A DNA stretch of 64,000 bases. It comes from Diplodia intermedia (taxonomy: Eukaryota > Ascomycota > Dothideomycetes > Botryosphaeriales > Botryosphaeriaceae). The position numbers and the translations under genes were made by a program. The notes beneath the pieces are model-generated. The model was given only the letters and a program-made list of their open reading frames with translations, ran no database searches and was not told the DNA's origin. Numbering within the stretch: the stretch's first letter is position 1; every line of letters starts with the position of its first letter. The stretch spans positions 186,001 to 250,000 of the forward strand of contig JAKEKT010000011.1 in the NCBI GenBank assembly GCA_021495925.1, given 5' to 3'. Below are positions 34,942 to 47,736 of this stretch, piece by piece.

Positions 34942-37483
34942 TGCGGCAGGATTAAAAAAATCGAGAGCGAATGTATAAAGTTGCAGAGAAAGACCCGACC
35001 AGCGGAGAAGCGAACGTGAGGCGCAGAATGAGCAGTTGTGTGGCAGCTGGCTCAGAAAGCGGCTCAGGACGGACGGCGCTGGTAGGTATAGTCGCTACCG
35101 AGACAGATGAGGCGACTGTCAGGGCGGAGTTCTAGGCGTAGCGGAAGCGTGAACGGTCTCAAGGTTGAGCTGTAACACCGGCGACGTGGGGGGGCATGGC
35201 GGGCTTTAGGTGGTTTTGCGTTGGCATTGACGATGCGCGGCGGGGACGAGGATCGCATGGATGCAGCGCATGGGTGGCTGCAGGCAAGCGGCTGGCGTGC
35301 CTGGGCGCTGTGATGCACGGCCCATCGATGCGCCCGCGCGCCGATTAAGCGCCCGCGGCCGAACCAGCGCACGCCACAGCGCCCACCTCGCCAGCAAATG
35401 GCAGCCTGCAGCCGCCCGCGTAGCCTCCCCGCTCCGCAATTAGACAAGGCCCTGCACGCAAAAGGTCACACCCGCACACCTGCGCTCGCTGCGCCGATTG
35501 GCACACTCGGCCACCACCGACGCCCGGATCTCGTGCCCGATGCAGAATGGGGCTTTCGATATCACAGAGCCGAGTCTGCGTTGCCGCTCCAGCCGTCGCC
35601 CGGAACAGCATCGAGCCGGCAAGAGCCAGAGCCGCCTCAGAGGCGGTCTGACAAGTCCCGCGGCGATCAAGGCCGTGGCGGTGGCATTGTTGACTGACTG
35701 TGCCCGGTCTCAGCAGACCCGGAAATTCCAGTTTTCAAGCCGTGCGGCGGGCCGATGAGGCAACAGGTGTTCGAGGCGGCTACTGATCATGCATCGCTAC
35801 CGTCGCAGCACGGAAGGCGGCTTTCCAGAAGGCTTATCGATAGAGCCCCGGCGATATTGCCAAGCTTTGTCCCGACACCCGCGTATGATTGGCGGTGCTC
35901 GTGGCGGCCGCTGCAAGCCCAGGCACAGGCACAGACACAGGCACCGGCATCGGCACACGGGAGGTGATGGCTCTGGAGCAGGTGGGGGTGTTCGTAGTCA
36001 CATGGCGGGATCTCTGGTGTTGAGAGTGGCACTGCCCGGTGATCCGCCCCTTTGGGCGCCGGGGTGCGTAAGTGTCTGCCCGAGGGAGCCGTGGAGAGGG
36101 GAGAGCGCTTCGAGGCGAGCGTTCGTTGGCTGTGTGGGGAGAGGCTGGCGACCGGGGTGTAGCGCATCCCGCTCGCTAAGGCGTCGACTGGCCAGGGGCG
36201 GCTGCGGCCCCGGTCACCGCCTTGCGCCCTCCGCCCCAAAAGCTCGACTCTCTCGCTCTCGCAACGCCGCCCGTCACGGAGCCAAGCCGGCCATGGAGGA
36301 TTCTGCGCCGTACAGAGATGGCGGCAAGGATCGCTGGGGGCCGCCAACCATCCAGCTGCGCTTCCTATCTATCCACTGCATCCCGCCCCGTGGCCGCCGC
36401 TCTTGGCCTGCCTGCAGCTGCTCCTCGCCGTGAAGAGAAATACTACTAGAGCCGTTGGATCCTCTCGCGCCACAGCTGCAATTCCGCAAGAGGGACGCTG
36501 TCATCGTCATTATTCCATACGCTCCTACGGCGCTGCACGTTTCGCAACCGCACCCACCGCGTCTCAAGCGACCGAGGAACACCACAACTCCCGCCCGCTC
36601 AGCAAGGCAACCGTCGCTGTCCGCCGATATCGAGCCTCCACAGCTCTTCGCGCCGGTGCAAGCGCGACTGCGAGGAACATAAACACTGCCCTCCAATCGA
36701 CCTCAGCACCGCCACGCCGTCTCTGCCTCAGTAGCCGCCCATTGAAGCCTCGCCGCCAGCCTACGCACGTCCCGCTAATCGGCCAAATTGGACGGCAGAC
36801 GCCACCAACGCTTTCCCTAAGGATATTCAAGAGCCAGGAGGAATCAAGAATCGAATATGCACCCGCACGGAGCGTCGCAGACTTGACACAGCTGTCCGAC
36901 ATCCTCGCGACGCCTCGGCCCCTCGACCTGCCCCGCTCCCGTATAGCGTCTACATCTGCATGATTGACGGCCCTCTTCTGGCCACTGCCCTGAAAATCCC
37001 CTCTCGGAACTGCTGCTTCCTGGATTAGGCATTCAAGCAACCGCCAAGCTCCCGCCCCGATCGACTGAACCGTCCGCTTTCCGGTCTCACTTTTTCGTGC
37101 TCCACTCTGCATCGTGCATCGAGCAATTACAGCTGAACGCGCCGTTGCTTGAGCCCTGCCTGATCGCCTCCAGATCGCACGCACGAGACAACCTGCGCAT
37201 CTGCCCCCCCTGCCTGAGGCTCCCTCTAAAAGCTTGGCCCCAATACCCCACGGGTCATAACGATCTTGACGAATCTCTGTTTTCCTTCTGGGATCTCTTT
37301 CTCTTCCTTGCACTTCGCTGGTCGGTTGTTGCCGCTGCATACACCATTCTTTTCTGGATACCCTCTTCAAAACTACCCTCATTTAATTGCTCAACACGAC
37401 AAAGAACCTGTCTCCATCGTTACTAGAAAGAGTTGGATTCGTCTACCGCCCCATACAGATAACAGCACTGCGAACCGCCCAAA
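34942..37483. other. GC-rich region upstream of the NADPH oxidase gene
   Basis: Many overlapping frames in all phases, none with motifs. A short CAGGCA/CACCGG-type repeat lies near 35918-35960. The stretch 36.4-37.4 kb is open in one plus-strand frame with Ser/Arg/Ala-rich translation, but more likely is promoter and a long leader of the oxidase transcript, which would then contain upstream ATGs. Confidence 0.45.
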
Positions 37484-39292
37484 ATGGCTGCGAAGCAGTC
37501 GTGGACGTCGCACTTCATAGCACGGAAGCTGCTGTTCTATTTCATCTTCCATGGATTGCACATCGGTATCTTCGCCTTCGGATGGTATGTTCTCCTAGGC
37601 CGGCGACACTTCAACCACGCTGACAGCATGAAAGGTACAAGCAAGCAACCGAACCAAGGCTGGCTGCTTTGAACGGTCTCAAGTTCTCCGTCTGGATTTC
37701 CCGTGGTGCTGGGCTTGTCTTGTCTTTCGATGTTCTCTTCATTCTCCTACCCATGTGCAGGACCCTGCTCCGTGTCATCCGCCCAAAAGTGCGGTGGCTA
37801 CCTCTCGACGAATCCCAATGGTTTCACCGACAAGTCGCATATGCCATGGTTTTCTGGACTGCCACACATGTCCTTGCGCACTATGTGAAGTAAGTCTTCT
37901 GTGCTGACGCAGATCCATATCATACTGACTCAAGCAGCTTCTTCAATGTTGAGAAAACCCAGGTCCGGCCCGAGCTGGCTCTTCAAATTCACTATACACA
38001 AGCCGGAGGAATTACAGGTCACATCATGCTCCTTTGCATGCTCCTGATGTACACAACTGCCCACCACAGAATCCGTCAGCAATCTTTCGAGACGTTCTGG
38101 TACACTCACCACCTATTCATCCCGTTTCTCCTTGGCATGTACACGCACGCCACGGGATGTTTTGTTCGAGACAGTGTGGACCCGGTATCTCCATTCGGCG
38201 GTGCCAACTTTTGGAACCACTGTATTGGATATCAGGGCTGGCGCTGGGAGCTCTGGGGCGGCGGCATTTACTTGTTCGAGCGTCTCTACCGCGAGATCAG
38301 AGCCAGGCGTGATACACGGATCGTCAAGGTGGTGAGGCATCCATATGGTCAGTATATCATGTCCGAACATCATCCGCAGAATGCCTGGCTAACGCAGAAT
38401 TGCAGACGCTGTCGAGATTCAATTCACCAAGCCCTCCATGAGGTACAAGCCCGGCCAATGGCTGTTCATCAACTGTCCGTCCGTCAGTGGCTACCAATGG
38501 CATCCATTCACCATCACTTCTTGCCCATACGACCCTTACATTTCGATTCACGTGCGTCAAGTTGGTGATTTCACCCGCGCGCTCGCCGATGCCCTTGGTG
38601 CGGGTCCTGCTCAGGCGAAGCTTTACGATGACATGGACCCCAATGGCATGTACGAGATTGCCCTCCAGCACGGACAGGAGATGCCCGCAATCCGCATCGA
38701 CGGTCCTTATGGAGCACCAGCTGAAGATGTCTTCGACAACGAGATTGCGGTTCTCATCGGAACCGGTATAGGTGTTACCCCTTGGGCTGCCATTTTGAAA
38801 AACATCTGGCACATGCGTCTCTCGCCCAATCCACCCAAGCGTCTCCGCCGTGTAGAGTTCATCTGGGTGTGCAAGGACACCAGCTCATTCGAGTGGTTCC
38901 AAGCGCTGCTGTCATCTCTCGAGGCACAATCGCCAGGGTCCGGTCCGAACGGAAACGAAGATTTCCTGCGCATCCACACTTATCTCACTCAAAGGGTCGA
39001 CGTCGATACCGCCAACAACATTGTCCTCAACTCCGTCGGCACCGATAAGGATCCCCTCACCGAGCTCAAGTCTCGCACCAACTTCGGCCGGCCCGACTTC
39101 AGCAAGCTCCTCGTCGGCATGCGCGATGGTATCATGACGCGCAGCTACATGAGCGGTCTGGAGAGCAGTCTGCGGACCGACGTTGGAGTTTACTTCTGTG
39201 GGCCCAGCGTCGCCGCTCGCGACATCAACAAGGCCTGCAAGGCCGCAACGTGTCCGGACGTGCGGTTCAGGTTTTGGAAGGAGCACTTCTAG
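37484..39292 (+). CDS. noxA: NADPH oxidase catalytic subunit (gp91phox-like, Nox)
   Basis: Four exons (37484-37584, 37635-37889, 37938-38347, 38406-39292) give 550 aa. Six membrane helices carry two haems: His pairs in WFHRQVAYAMVFWTATHVLAHY and FWYTHHLFIPFLLGMYTHATGCF. The C-terminal half has the FAD site WHPFTITSCP, NADPH site IDGPYGAPAEDVF and GTGIGVTPWA, a WVCKDTSSFEWF segment, FCGPS and the end FWKEHF. Fungal Nox enzymes make superoxide for sexual development, hyphal growth and penetration structures, activated by NoxR, Rac and Bem1. It has no N-terminal extension and no insert before the pyridine-nucleotide domain, so length fits NoxA better than NoxB; the A/B call needs a tree. There is no EF-hand, so it is not NoxC. 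Confidence 0.94.
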
Positions 39293-40439
39293 ATGTTTTC
39301 TTTCCCTTCTTCCCCTCATTGTCATTTTGATCGTCAAAGGCGTTGGTCCGGTAAAGCTGTATCATCAGCTTCGGAGGGTTGTGAACAAGGGGAACATAAG
39401 ACGGATCGGGATATGGGGGATCACGGGAGATCCACAAGCGATGTTTTTGATATCTGGAATCGTTTACGCATCTCCTTGTTGTCGATTTAAGCGCGCCCGA
39501 GTTTCTGCACACCATGTGCTCCGATATTAGCCTGAAGTGTTTTGATAGTATCATGGTCGTTTGTTCGCCTGTTGGTACCCGGGGTTTCCCCTAGAGGACG
39601 TCCAATCTTCAGTTTCACAGCCGTGTCAAGTGGTCGCGCGATGCCTACATGATTTGAGAAAACAGTGCATCAGAAAGTATGACCATGTGACCATGTGGCA
39701 GACGGAGAACGCCGAATCCCAAACGGGAAAATTCAGGATTTGATATTCATGCGGCAGCCAGCCCCCTGGACTCACGGCGTAATCTCCTTTGCGCTCTGCT
39801 GATCGTGGCGAGAGAGATAAGTGCTGATACGATGAACCTGGATGATCATGTCACAGTTGGGCTCGGCACGAAGATCGCAAAAGGGTGTCTGTGTATGGTA
39901 GAACATCGTCACAAGCTGCTATGTGGGCATGTATTCCTGTCTCGATCTGGAGCCATAACTCGATGAAGGTGTCCTACTATTCAGATGCCGCTTGAGTCAA
40001 AAGCTCCGTCCGAAGAAGTGAAGCCGACTGAGAAAAAAAAAAAACAGACAGTCATGTCATGGCTGTATTTCCCACGGAACTTTTTCAGCTTAGCTGTGAC
40101 GGTCTCCTTTTTGAACGTTCCGAACTTGTCGGAAATCCTCAACTCAAGCTCGAGGGTGGTAGAAGCCTTCTGCGTCTTCGCCCGGATTTTAAAGTTGTAC
40201 TTAAGCGACCCGGCCCCAGGAAAATTCTATCACAGTCACACATGATTGTTAACCGCGGCGTTGGTACAGTGTCAGCGCCCAGGGCCGCGTCTGCCCTTAT
40301 TCTATGATCTATAGAAATACACTCGAATGACCTCCCGATCCAAGTGACTCACTCTCCCACAGAGACCAACCAAAAGAAAGCGAGGGTATCTTCGCACATA
40401 TGTACATACATAGCAAAAAAGCCGAAAAGAATCAACAGC
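39293..40439. other. Gap between convergent Nox and P-type ATPase genes
   Basis: Moderately AT-rich spacer with an A run at 40034-40044. No coding motif found. Confidence 0.5.
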
Positions 40440-43400
40440 CTACCACGCCATCCTCGCCACCCAACCTCGCGGCCACTTCCTCGCCGCCCACTTCCTCGTC
40501 TCATCCAGCAGCAATATACCCATTCCAAACGCCATGGGCAAGAACCAGTGCTCCACCGGCACGCTCGTCGTCGCAAGTACCTCCTGCAGCCGCTGCGGGT
40601 ACAGGAACAGGAAGGCGATACATAAGCTGAATAGGATGGCCGGAAAGAGCCACAAGTTGCGCGTCTCCTTGATCCATAGCGGAGGGTGCTGCAGCAGCGA
40701 TAGGCGACGCGTGCGCACGGCCATGAGGTTAAACCACTGCATGACGACCAGGTTGACGAAGTAGATGGAGCTGGCGTGGTTCAAAATCTCCTGGCTGCGC
40801 TCCAGGCTCATGCCGTTGGGCACAGCGCCGAAGCCGAACCACAGCGTCGAGAAGGGGAGGCCCTGGCGCTGGCAATACCAGTACGCCATGGCGAAGGACG
40901 AGACGGACTGGATGACCCCGATGATGCCGTACGCGTGGAGGATGAGCTTCCAGTCGACGAGGCGGTCTTTGCACGGGTTGCGCGGCCGCTGCAGCAGCAC
41001 ATCTGCCTCGGGCTTCTCGTACGCGATGGCCGTCGCCGCGGCGCAGTCGGTGAAGCAGCAGATGATGATCATCAGGAACGATGACAATACTTGCGGCAGT
41101 CCGAACAGCACATTTGTCATGACTGGCCAAAACTCGGAGAAGGAGCCGGCCGGGAGCAGGTAGCAGATAGTCTTCTTGAGGTTGTCGAAGACCACGCGCC
41201 CGTACTTGACCGCTTCTACGACCGCGGCGAAAGACTCGAGCAGCACCATGTCTGCCGCTTCGATGGCGATGTCGCTGCCTCCGCCCATGGCAATGCCGAT
41301 ATCTGCCTGCCTGAGCGATGGCGCATCGTTGACGCCGTCGCCTGTCATGCCCACCGTCTCGTGTCGCGCCTGCAGCTCCGTCACGATCCTGAGTTTCTGC
41401 TCTGGCGTCGTGCGCGCAAAGACGATCTCGTCGTACTTGCAGAGCGCGTCCCACTGCTCGTCCGTCAGGGCGTTCATGTCACCACCACTGATTACCAGCG
41501 AGCGCGGCGTATCTGACATGGTCGGTGTCGGGGGCAAGGTTTCAATGGACTTTTCGCCCAGCGGAGGAGTGTACTCCATCGATAACGAACGAATGTCATG
41601 GATTTCTTCGGGGGGATTCGTGATGATACCGCACTCGGCGGCGATGGCGGCAGCTGTCAGTTGGAAGTCGCCGGTGACCATGAAGATCTTGATACCGGCA
41701 CCACGCAGTGTCTTCACGACCTCAGGGATCTCGTCCCTGGGAGGATCGACGATGGCGACGAGACCGATGAGGAGAAACCCCCTATTAGCCTCATCCATGA
41801 TGGCATTTTCGTACTGAGCGGACTCAACGGAAAGCCCGGAAACGTGCTTCGGCAAGATCTTCTGAGCCAGTAGGATGACACGCTTCCCTTGCTTCGAATA
41901 AATATTCTTAGCCTCCTCGAGAAAATGCCGGTCCGACTCCGTAAGGGGCTGGGCATGGCCTTCGTAATCCATGAAGCGCGTACACCTAGGCAAGAGGATG
42001 TCCGGGGCACCCTTGATCATCAGAACTTGGTCCTCGGGCTTGGGGTTGTCGTTGTCAAACAATGCGTTGTTGGAAGGCTCGTATGCGTCACGCTGCGCCA
42101 CCTGGATCATGAACTTGTTTTTGCTGTTGAACGCAACGCGATAAACATTGCGCCATTTCTGGCGCGTCTCATGAACGGGCGAGAGACCTTCGGAGAAGCG
42201 CAAAACCGCCGTGTCGGTGGCGTCACCATTGATCTTGCGCTCAGAAAGAGGCTTGGCCATGGTGGATGCATCAAACTCACCGGCATTGCAGACGCTGCCA
42301 ACAATGGCGAGCTGCTTACAGCCGAGCGATGGCTCAGTGATGTTCACTGCGACACGAGAGAGTTGCACTTTGCCAACTGCTTCGGTAGCAGTCAGTGCGT
42401 CGCAGCCAACAAGGCAGTCGGTCACACGCATCTGATTCTTCGTCAAGGTACCAGTCTTGTCGGAACAGATGACACTGACGGAGCCGAGGGTCTCGACGGT
42501 CTTGAGAGACTTGCAGAGGATTGCATTCTTCCTCATAATGTTCGCAACAATGGTCAAACTGGCCGTGACAGCGATTGGAAGACCCTGATGAAAATCAGCA
42601 AAGAAGCAGAGGATTTGCAAACAATCACGTACCTCAGGAATGAATGCGACTGCTACGCTGACACAATCTACTATGAGTAGAGAGACATTGATCCAACCAG
42701 GGTGGTCGCGGCGCAGCCAGCTGGCCCAAACGGCAATGACGATAACGACCATGGTGATCATGATGGAGACAATGATGCCAACGAAGTAATAGATTTCCTT
42801 CTCGAGAGTGGTAAGGCCTGTCTTGGGGGCACTGGTCAGTTTCGCAAGGCGACCGAAGACCGAATGGTCACCAGTGCCAATGACGACACCAACGGCTGAG
42901 CCAGATACGATGTGGGTTCCGGCCATGCCGATGCAGGCTGTCTCGAGGAAGTTTTCGTCGGTCTGTCTCCATCAGCGAGCGCTTCTATGGTGTGAAAGGA
43001 GGTAGCACCCACCGAGTCGACAGTACCGCGAAGAGGGGCGGTCTCGCCAGTAAGAATGGACCGATCGAACTTGGCATCTGGTGAAACGTCGACAAAGCGA
43101 ACATCTGCAGAGAGCTTGTCGCCCATCTTGAGGTAAAGAACATCGCCGGGGACGATGTCGGCACCCGGATGGTGTTGCTTAGTGCCGTCGCGCAGCAAAA
43201 GACACTCCTCGGGGAGCATGGTCTTGATGGATGACATGACTTGAGAGCTGGACCAGTCTGTGTTGTATGCATGAGTGTGAGTCCATCATGGTAGGTAGAG
43301 CTGGGACATACCCTGGTAGAAGTTGAAGGCAGCATTGATGAAGAAGACAACAAGCAGGACAATGGCCAGCGCCAGATTCGCCGGAGCAGGAGGGTCACCC

Positions 43401-44038
43401 AAAGGCTTCCAAGCGACGAAGACGAGAATGGAGGCTGTCAAGAGAATGGTGCCAAATCCACCGAAGAAGTATCCCACAAGTCTGCGAAACCATGTCGAGG
43501 GAGGCGGCGAGGGGGCATTGGAGCCGTATTCCTTGAGTTTGCGGGCGGCTCCGTCGGCAGACAGACCCTGCTGGAGCGAGGTCGAGAGGCGGATGCACAA
43601 GTCCTGAGTGGTGATCTTATGCCAGTCCACGGTGGCATAGTCTGAAATGTCAGCAGGTCGAGACGGAATGGGATAAGGCAGCGAGAACAACGTACCGAAT
43701 TCGGCACCGAGCTTCTTCTTTGACTTTGCCTTCTCCTTTTGCTTGAGTTCCAGCTCCTCGACGGCTTTGGTCTGAGTGTGCTCAACGTTGAAAGAGAGAG
43801 TACGGAACTGAATGGGCAGGGCGACACTGGGGTCTACCTCGCGACGGGCAAAGGAGCGCGAGGTGCGAGCGGACAAATCGGAGGTGTTGGAAGCGCGGCG
43901 ACGCAGGCTTCTGCGACGCAGAGCCTCGACATCGTCGGCATAACGGATGCGATTGGGGGCAGCGGAGATGAGGTCGGGGTCATTGTCTAGGTCGGTTGAT
44001 GGTTGAGCCTGCCGAGAGTGGCCGGGTTGGTCGGTCAT
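40440..44038 (-). CDS. P-type cation ATPase, Na,K/H,K-ATPase alpha-like (IIC-like)
   Basis: Five exons (44038-43696, 43641-43312, 43257-43013, 42962-42633, 42584-40440) give 1130 aa. A 115-residue Arg/Ser-rich cytosolic N-terminus precedes the cation-ATPase N domain (VDWHKITTQDLCIRLSTSLQQGLS). Catalytic motifs: ILTGET (actuator TGE), FIPEGLP in M4, CSDKTGTLT with Asp458, MIKGAPDIL, MVTGD, MTGDGVNDAPSLRQADIG. M4 to the phosphorylation loop (MRKNAILCKSLKTVETLGS) resembles animal Na,K-ATPase alpha rather than fungal ENA, SERCA or PMA1 pumps. In M6 the expected DxxxD is CCFTD, so one cation-binding Asp is Cys. No beta subunit is visible. The 48-nt last intron splits PEGL between Glu416 and Gly417. 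Transported ion unknown. Confidence 0.88.
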
Positions 44039-46108
44039 GGTTCGCTCTTGCTGCTGGAATTTCACAAAAGGGCAGGAGCGAAAACAGGAAGGAAGCGGCA
44101 ACAAACACAGCAATGCGCAGCACACGAGAGTGAGAAGGACCTGAGAAGCTGCAAAACACACTCAGAACCGAGCGCTCATATACTGCGAGCTTGCCGTGTC
44201 ATCACCCGTGATGCGGGATTTATGAGTGGTTGGCCAAGCAGGGTGGCTGTGTGCAGAGGCTCTCTGGATCTGGCACCCGAGCCGCGCACAGCTCTGGCAG
44301 CAGCAAGTCAGGGTCTGGCTGCGGCGGTGTGTCTGGACGGAGAAACAGTTGGCTGAGGCATTTTCGCAGTGAGGGTTGACAAAGGCAGGCTAGCTGAAAT
44401 GATACATGACATAGGCTCTGACATGGCCTCGGCGTGCGCGAATTTCAGCACACACATGCGTCAATAACGCCGCAGCAGGCAAGAACGACAGCAATACAGA
44501 CAGCGGAATCGACCGTTTTCCAGCGAGGAGTTCATTTCGAAGTGAATTGTGGTGGTGACGTGAATTAAGGCCAGGCCAAGCTTTGGGGCGGAGCGCTGAG
44601 GGGCCCGTGCGTGGGTGGGCGTGGGCAGGGGCGAGGGTGTGGGCAAGGTGGTCTCTAGCCGATTAGCAGAATGAGCAAGGCTGAAACGCCCGTATGCACG
44701 CCTTATAGGAGCTGGCGTGCGGCGCGACGCGAGGGATATTTCATTGCTGGGAGGAGCTTGCGCGCATGGGATTCGACGCGCACGGGATTCGACGCGCTGC
44801 CGCCCTTAGATACCTTGGCTCGTCCGGCAAAGGGGTTGCGCCATGCTGCCCGTGCCTCCTGCTCAACCTAGCCCTACCCGGTATGTGTAGCCTGGTCCCT
44901 GGGCCCACACTTCACCAGCCTTCACATGCAACATCTGCCAGTCGTTTCCACGCCGCTCAGGAACCGTTTGCCTCTGCCGTAACTTGCTCCATCTCGTCAA
45001 CCAGACTGGCACTACCTATGCCGTGCAACACCGTCCCGTCAACGTCCGCAGGAAGAGAAAGGGGACAGCAGGAGAGGGTACCCAGACATCCAAGGAACGG
45101 AACCGGCCTCACGTGTGTGGCTGCGCTGCGTGTTCGCGCCCATGAAAATTCCATCTCATTTCTTTTTAGGGTGGTGACATCGCTTTCTTCCCATCTGACG
45201 CCGGGCGCCGTTTGCCGCATGCGTCCAAGCACACCTGGTTGTGGACCTCTGTGCAAGCTGAACAGGCCCATCACTGGGGGCTTGCCGCTGCGTGCGCTCC
45301 ATCATCCATACTCCGCTTGCTGGCTGCCCTTCGTTGGCCAGATTCTCAGGCATTTGTGATAGTGCCGGTCCTTCAACCTCCCTTTGGGAAAACCAACGTT
45401 GCTTCTGCCGCCATGGGCGCACAAGCAAAAGGAATGCGCGGTCCGCTCCCGTATCCGATTATTGCGTTCTCGCCACGCGTCATATCGCGATGCTACCCCA
45501 GGAAGCCCGGCACCAGCTTCTCCCGAAGCTAAGGACCGCCACCTCTCGACCCCACCAATCAGCATCTCCCCTTACTCAGAGATCTACACAGCTCTCGGCC
45601 AGCTTTGGCCGCCCGTTTGCCTGAAGTTCCTTTTCGGGAGCCCGCGTGCTCTTCCAAGTCTCTTTCTCCATGCTTCCTCCGCTCTCGAACTCCCTAGCGC
45701 TGCAACTTACATGATAAGCTTGACTTCGTCGCATATCGTGCACCCCTTTCGTTAAAGTACCTGTAGATCAATTGCTTCCTTCAGACAAACACCCTCTCGC
45801 GCTTGACCATCCCCCAGCTTTGTGGGGTAGTCGCGCCCTTCTTTCCCCTCTCCAGCTCCGCCCGGACCCTTGCAAGTGGTAAAGATACCGAGGCCTTTCG
45901 GCTCGTTCACAAGACTGCTCTGTGCAGTAACTTCAAGCCAGTGATGTCGTGGCTTAGCTAGTGCATGTACATACTTTTCCAGGAGCTGTGATAGATGAGT
46001 ATAAATGCTCCAAACTCCTGAGCAGCTCGAAGATGAGCAAACCGAGCAGCTGCCTGTCTTGCGTCTCAATCACCCGAGTCTTGACATCCAAATCACGACA
46101 TCTTCAAC
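44039..46108. other. Divergent promoter region of ATPase and peroxygenase, with a repeat copy
   Basis: Holds the short copy of a dispersed repeat (listed separately). Other frames are motif-free. Just upstream of 46109 is a plausible leader of the peroxygenase gene. Confidence 0.45.
44617..44790 (+). repeat. Dispersed repeat, shorter copy
   Basis: Three blocks match 53290-53645 in the same order and direction: the one around ATGAGCAAGGCTGAAACGCC, the one around GGCGTGCGGCGCGACGCGAG, and GCTGGGAGGAGCTTG with GGATTCGACGC. Relative to the 53-kb copy it lacks two segments of roughly 100 nt and has mainly C/T and G/A differences. Confidence 0.75.
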
Positions 46109-47736
46109 ATGCCTTCCTCTTGGCTTGCATTGAGCACCGTTGCTCTTGTTAGCCAAGCCGCAGCCTTCCCGGCTCTGGCTGAGCAGCACGCCGCACACTT
46201 GTCCCGGAAGGAAAAGAGGTTGAATGGTATCAGCCCGGGTTTCGATGCTGAAGCACAGCGGATTGATGTCTCTGGGGAGCACGCCTTCGTGCCGCCGGGA
46301 TCCGGAGACAAGAGAGGTCCCTGCCCAGGCCTCAATGCCTTGGCCAACCAGTACGTGCATGTCCTCCTCATCCTTGATTCATATTCATGCTTATCAGTTC
46401 TCAGTAATTATCTACCTCACAACGGTGTAGCCACTATCACGCAATTCGTAGAGGCCACAAATCAAGGTTAGTCAAGCAAAGCTATCCTTATCATCAAACT
46501 AACAAACGGCATAGTTTACGGGATGGGTGTTGACCTAGCTACCTTTCTCTCTGTTTATGGCGCCGTCATGGATGGAGACGGCCTCCACTGGTCTATCGGT
46601 GGCGCACCGGACACGACGGACCTGCTCAATTTGCTTACCCAGCCTCAAGGCATCTCCGGCTCGCACAACAAGTATGAGACCGATGGAAGTCCGACACGCG
46701 GAGACTTATACTTGTAGTAGGTTCAATTTCCTCTGAACATTTGCACAACCCATCTACTTTCCCTTCCTCTCTCTGCCTATGAGCCTCAAACCTTTTGATA
46801 CGGACAACCTTTTTTCTCCTCTTTCTTATATACAAGAGCAACATGGACTGATTTAATTCTCACTATTCCAGCGGCAACAATTTCGCCGTCGTCCGCTCCC
46901 AATGGGACGACCTCTTCGCCAAACAAGCCGGCATCCCCAACGAACAATCCAACTACGGCCTCGGCCTCTTGACCGATTTTCGTGTCGAACGCTTCCAGCA
47001 AGGCATCTCATCGAACCCCTACTTCTTCAACGCGCCTTTCTCCGGCGTCGTCGTGCAGCCCGCCGCGTACACCTTCATATACCGCTTCATGGCCAACAAG
47101 AGCGCCGAGCACCCCGAGGGCGTGCTGACCAAGGAGGTGCTCAAGAGCTTCTTCGCCTTCACCGGCCCGGACGACGACATGACGCACAACCCGGGCTGCG
47201 AGCGGATCCCCGAGAATTGGTACAAGCGGGCGATCGGCGACGAGTACACGATCCCGTTCTACGCGATCGATCTAAACACCGCCGCGCTGGAGCACCCACA
47301 ATTCTTGGACATCGGCGGAAACGTGAGTTTTCCTCCTCTCTCCCGCCCCCACATCTTCCCTCTCCTCCAAATCTTCTTCCCGAAGAAACACGATTGAAGC
47401 CCACCGCTGACCCCCTGTCTCCAGACCGGCACCACCAACACCTTCACCCCCATCGACCTCCAAAATCTCACCGGCGGCCTCTACAACACCGCGACCCTCC
47501 TCGAGGGCAACAACCTCGCCTGCTTCGGCTTCCAAGCCGCCGTCCAGTTCGCGCCCGACCTGCTAAAAGGCCTCGTCAGGGACCTCGCCGGCTCGCTTGG
47601 CCAGCTGGGCGACGCCCTGACGAGCGCGCTCGGCGGCCTCGGGTGTCCGGAGTTGGGCGGCAAGAGTTGGGATGAGAGCGGTTTGGACCAGTTTCCGGGG
47701 TGGACCGAGCTGAGAGCGGATGGAACGTATCCGTGA
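46109..47736 (+). CDS. Secreted haem-thiolate peroxygenase (chloroperoxidase family)
   Basis: Five exons (46109-46350, 46405-46466, 46515-46716, 46872-47322, 47425-47736) give 422 aa. Residues 1-24 are a signal peptide (MPSSWLALSTVALVSQAAA). The haem-thiolate signature PCPGLNALANHNYLPHNG places the axial Cys at 72. DGDGLHWSIGG follows, the acid-base region of the family, then SHNKYETDGSPTRGD, FFFNAPFSG-like FNAPFSGVVVQPAAYTFIYRFMANKS and the PENWYKR helix. Members (PF01328) halogenate or hydroxylate substrates with hydrogen peroxide; many are secreted effectors or lignin/xenobiotic oxidisers. The fourth intron spacing is 155 nt, longer than the others. Substrate unknown. Ends convergent with the DUF1479 gene. 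Confidence 0.92.

Noticed and set aside
36403..36963. 187-codon plus-strand frame upstream of the oxidase
   Set aside because: No domain and biased composition; treated as leader or promoter sequence.
42585..42926. Reading the ATPase as continuous through 42632-42585
   Set aside because: The frame is open, but the 48 nt have canonical GT-AG borders and removing them restores the invariant PEGL motif of M4.
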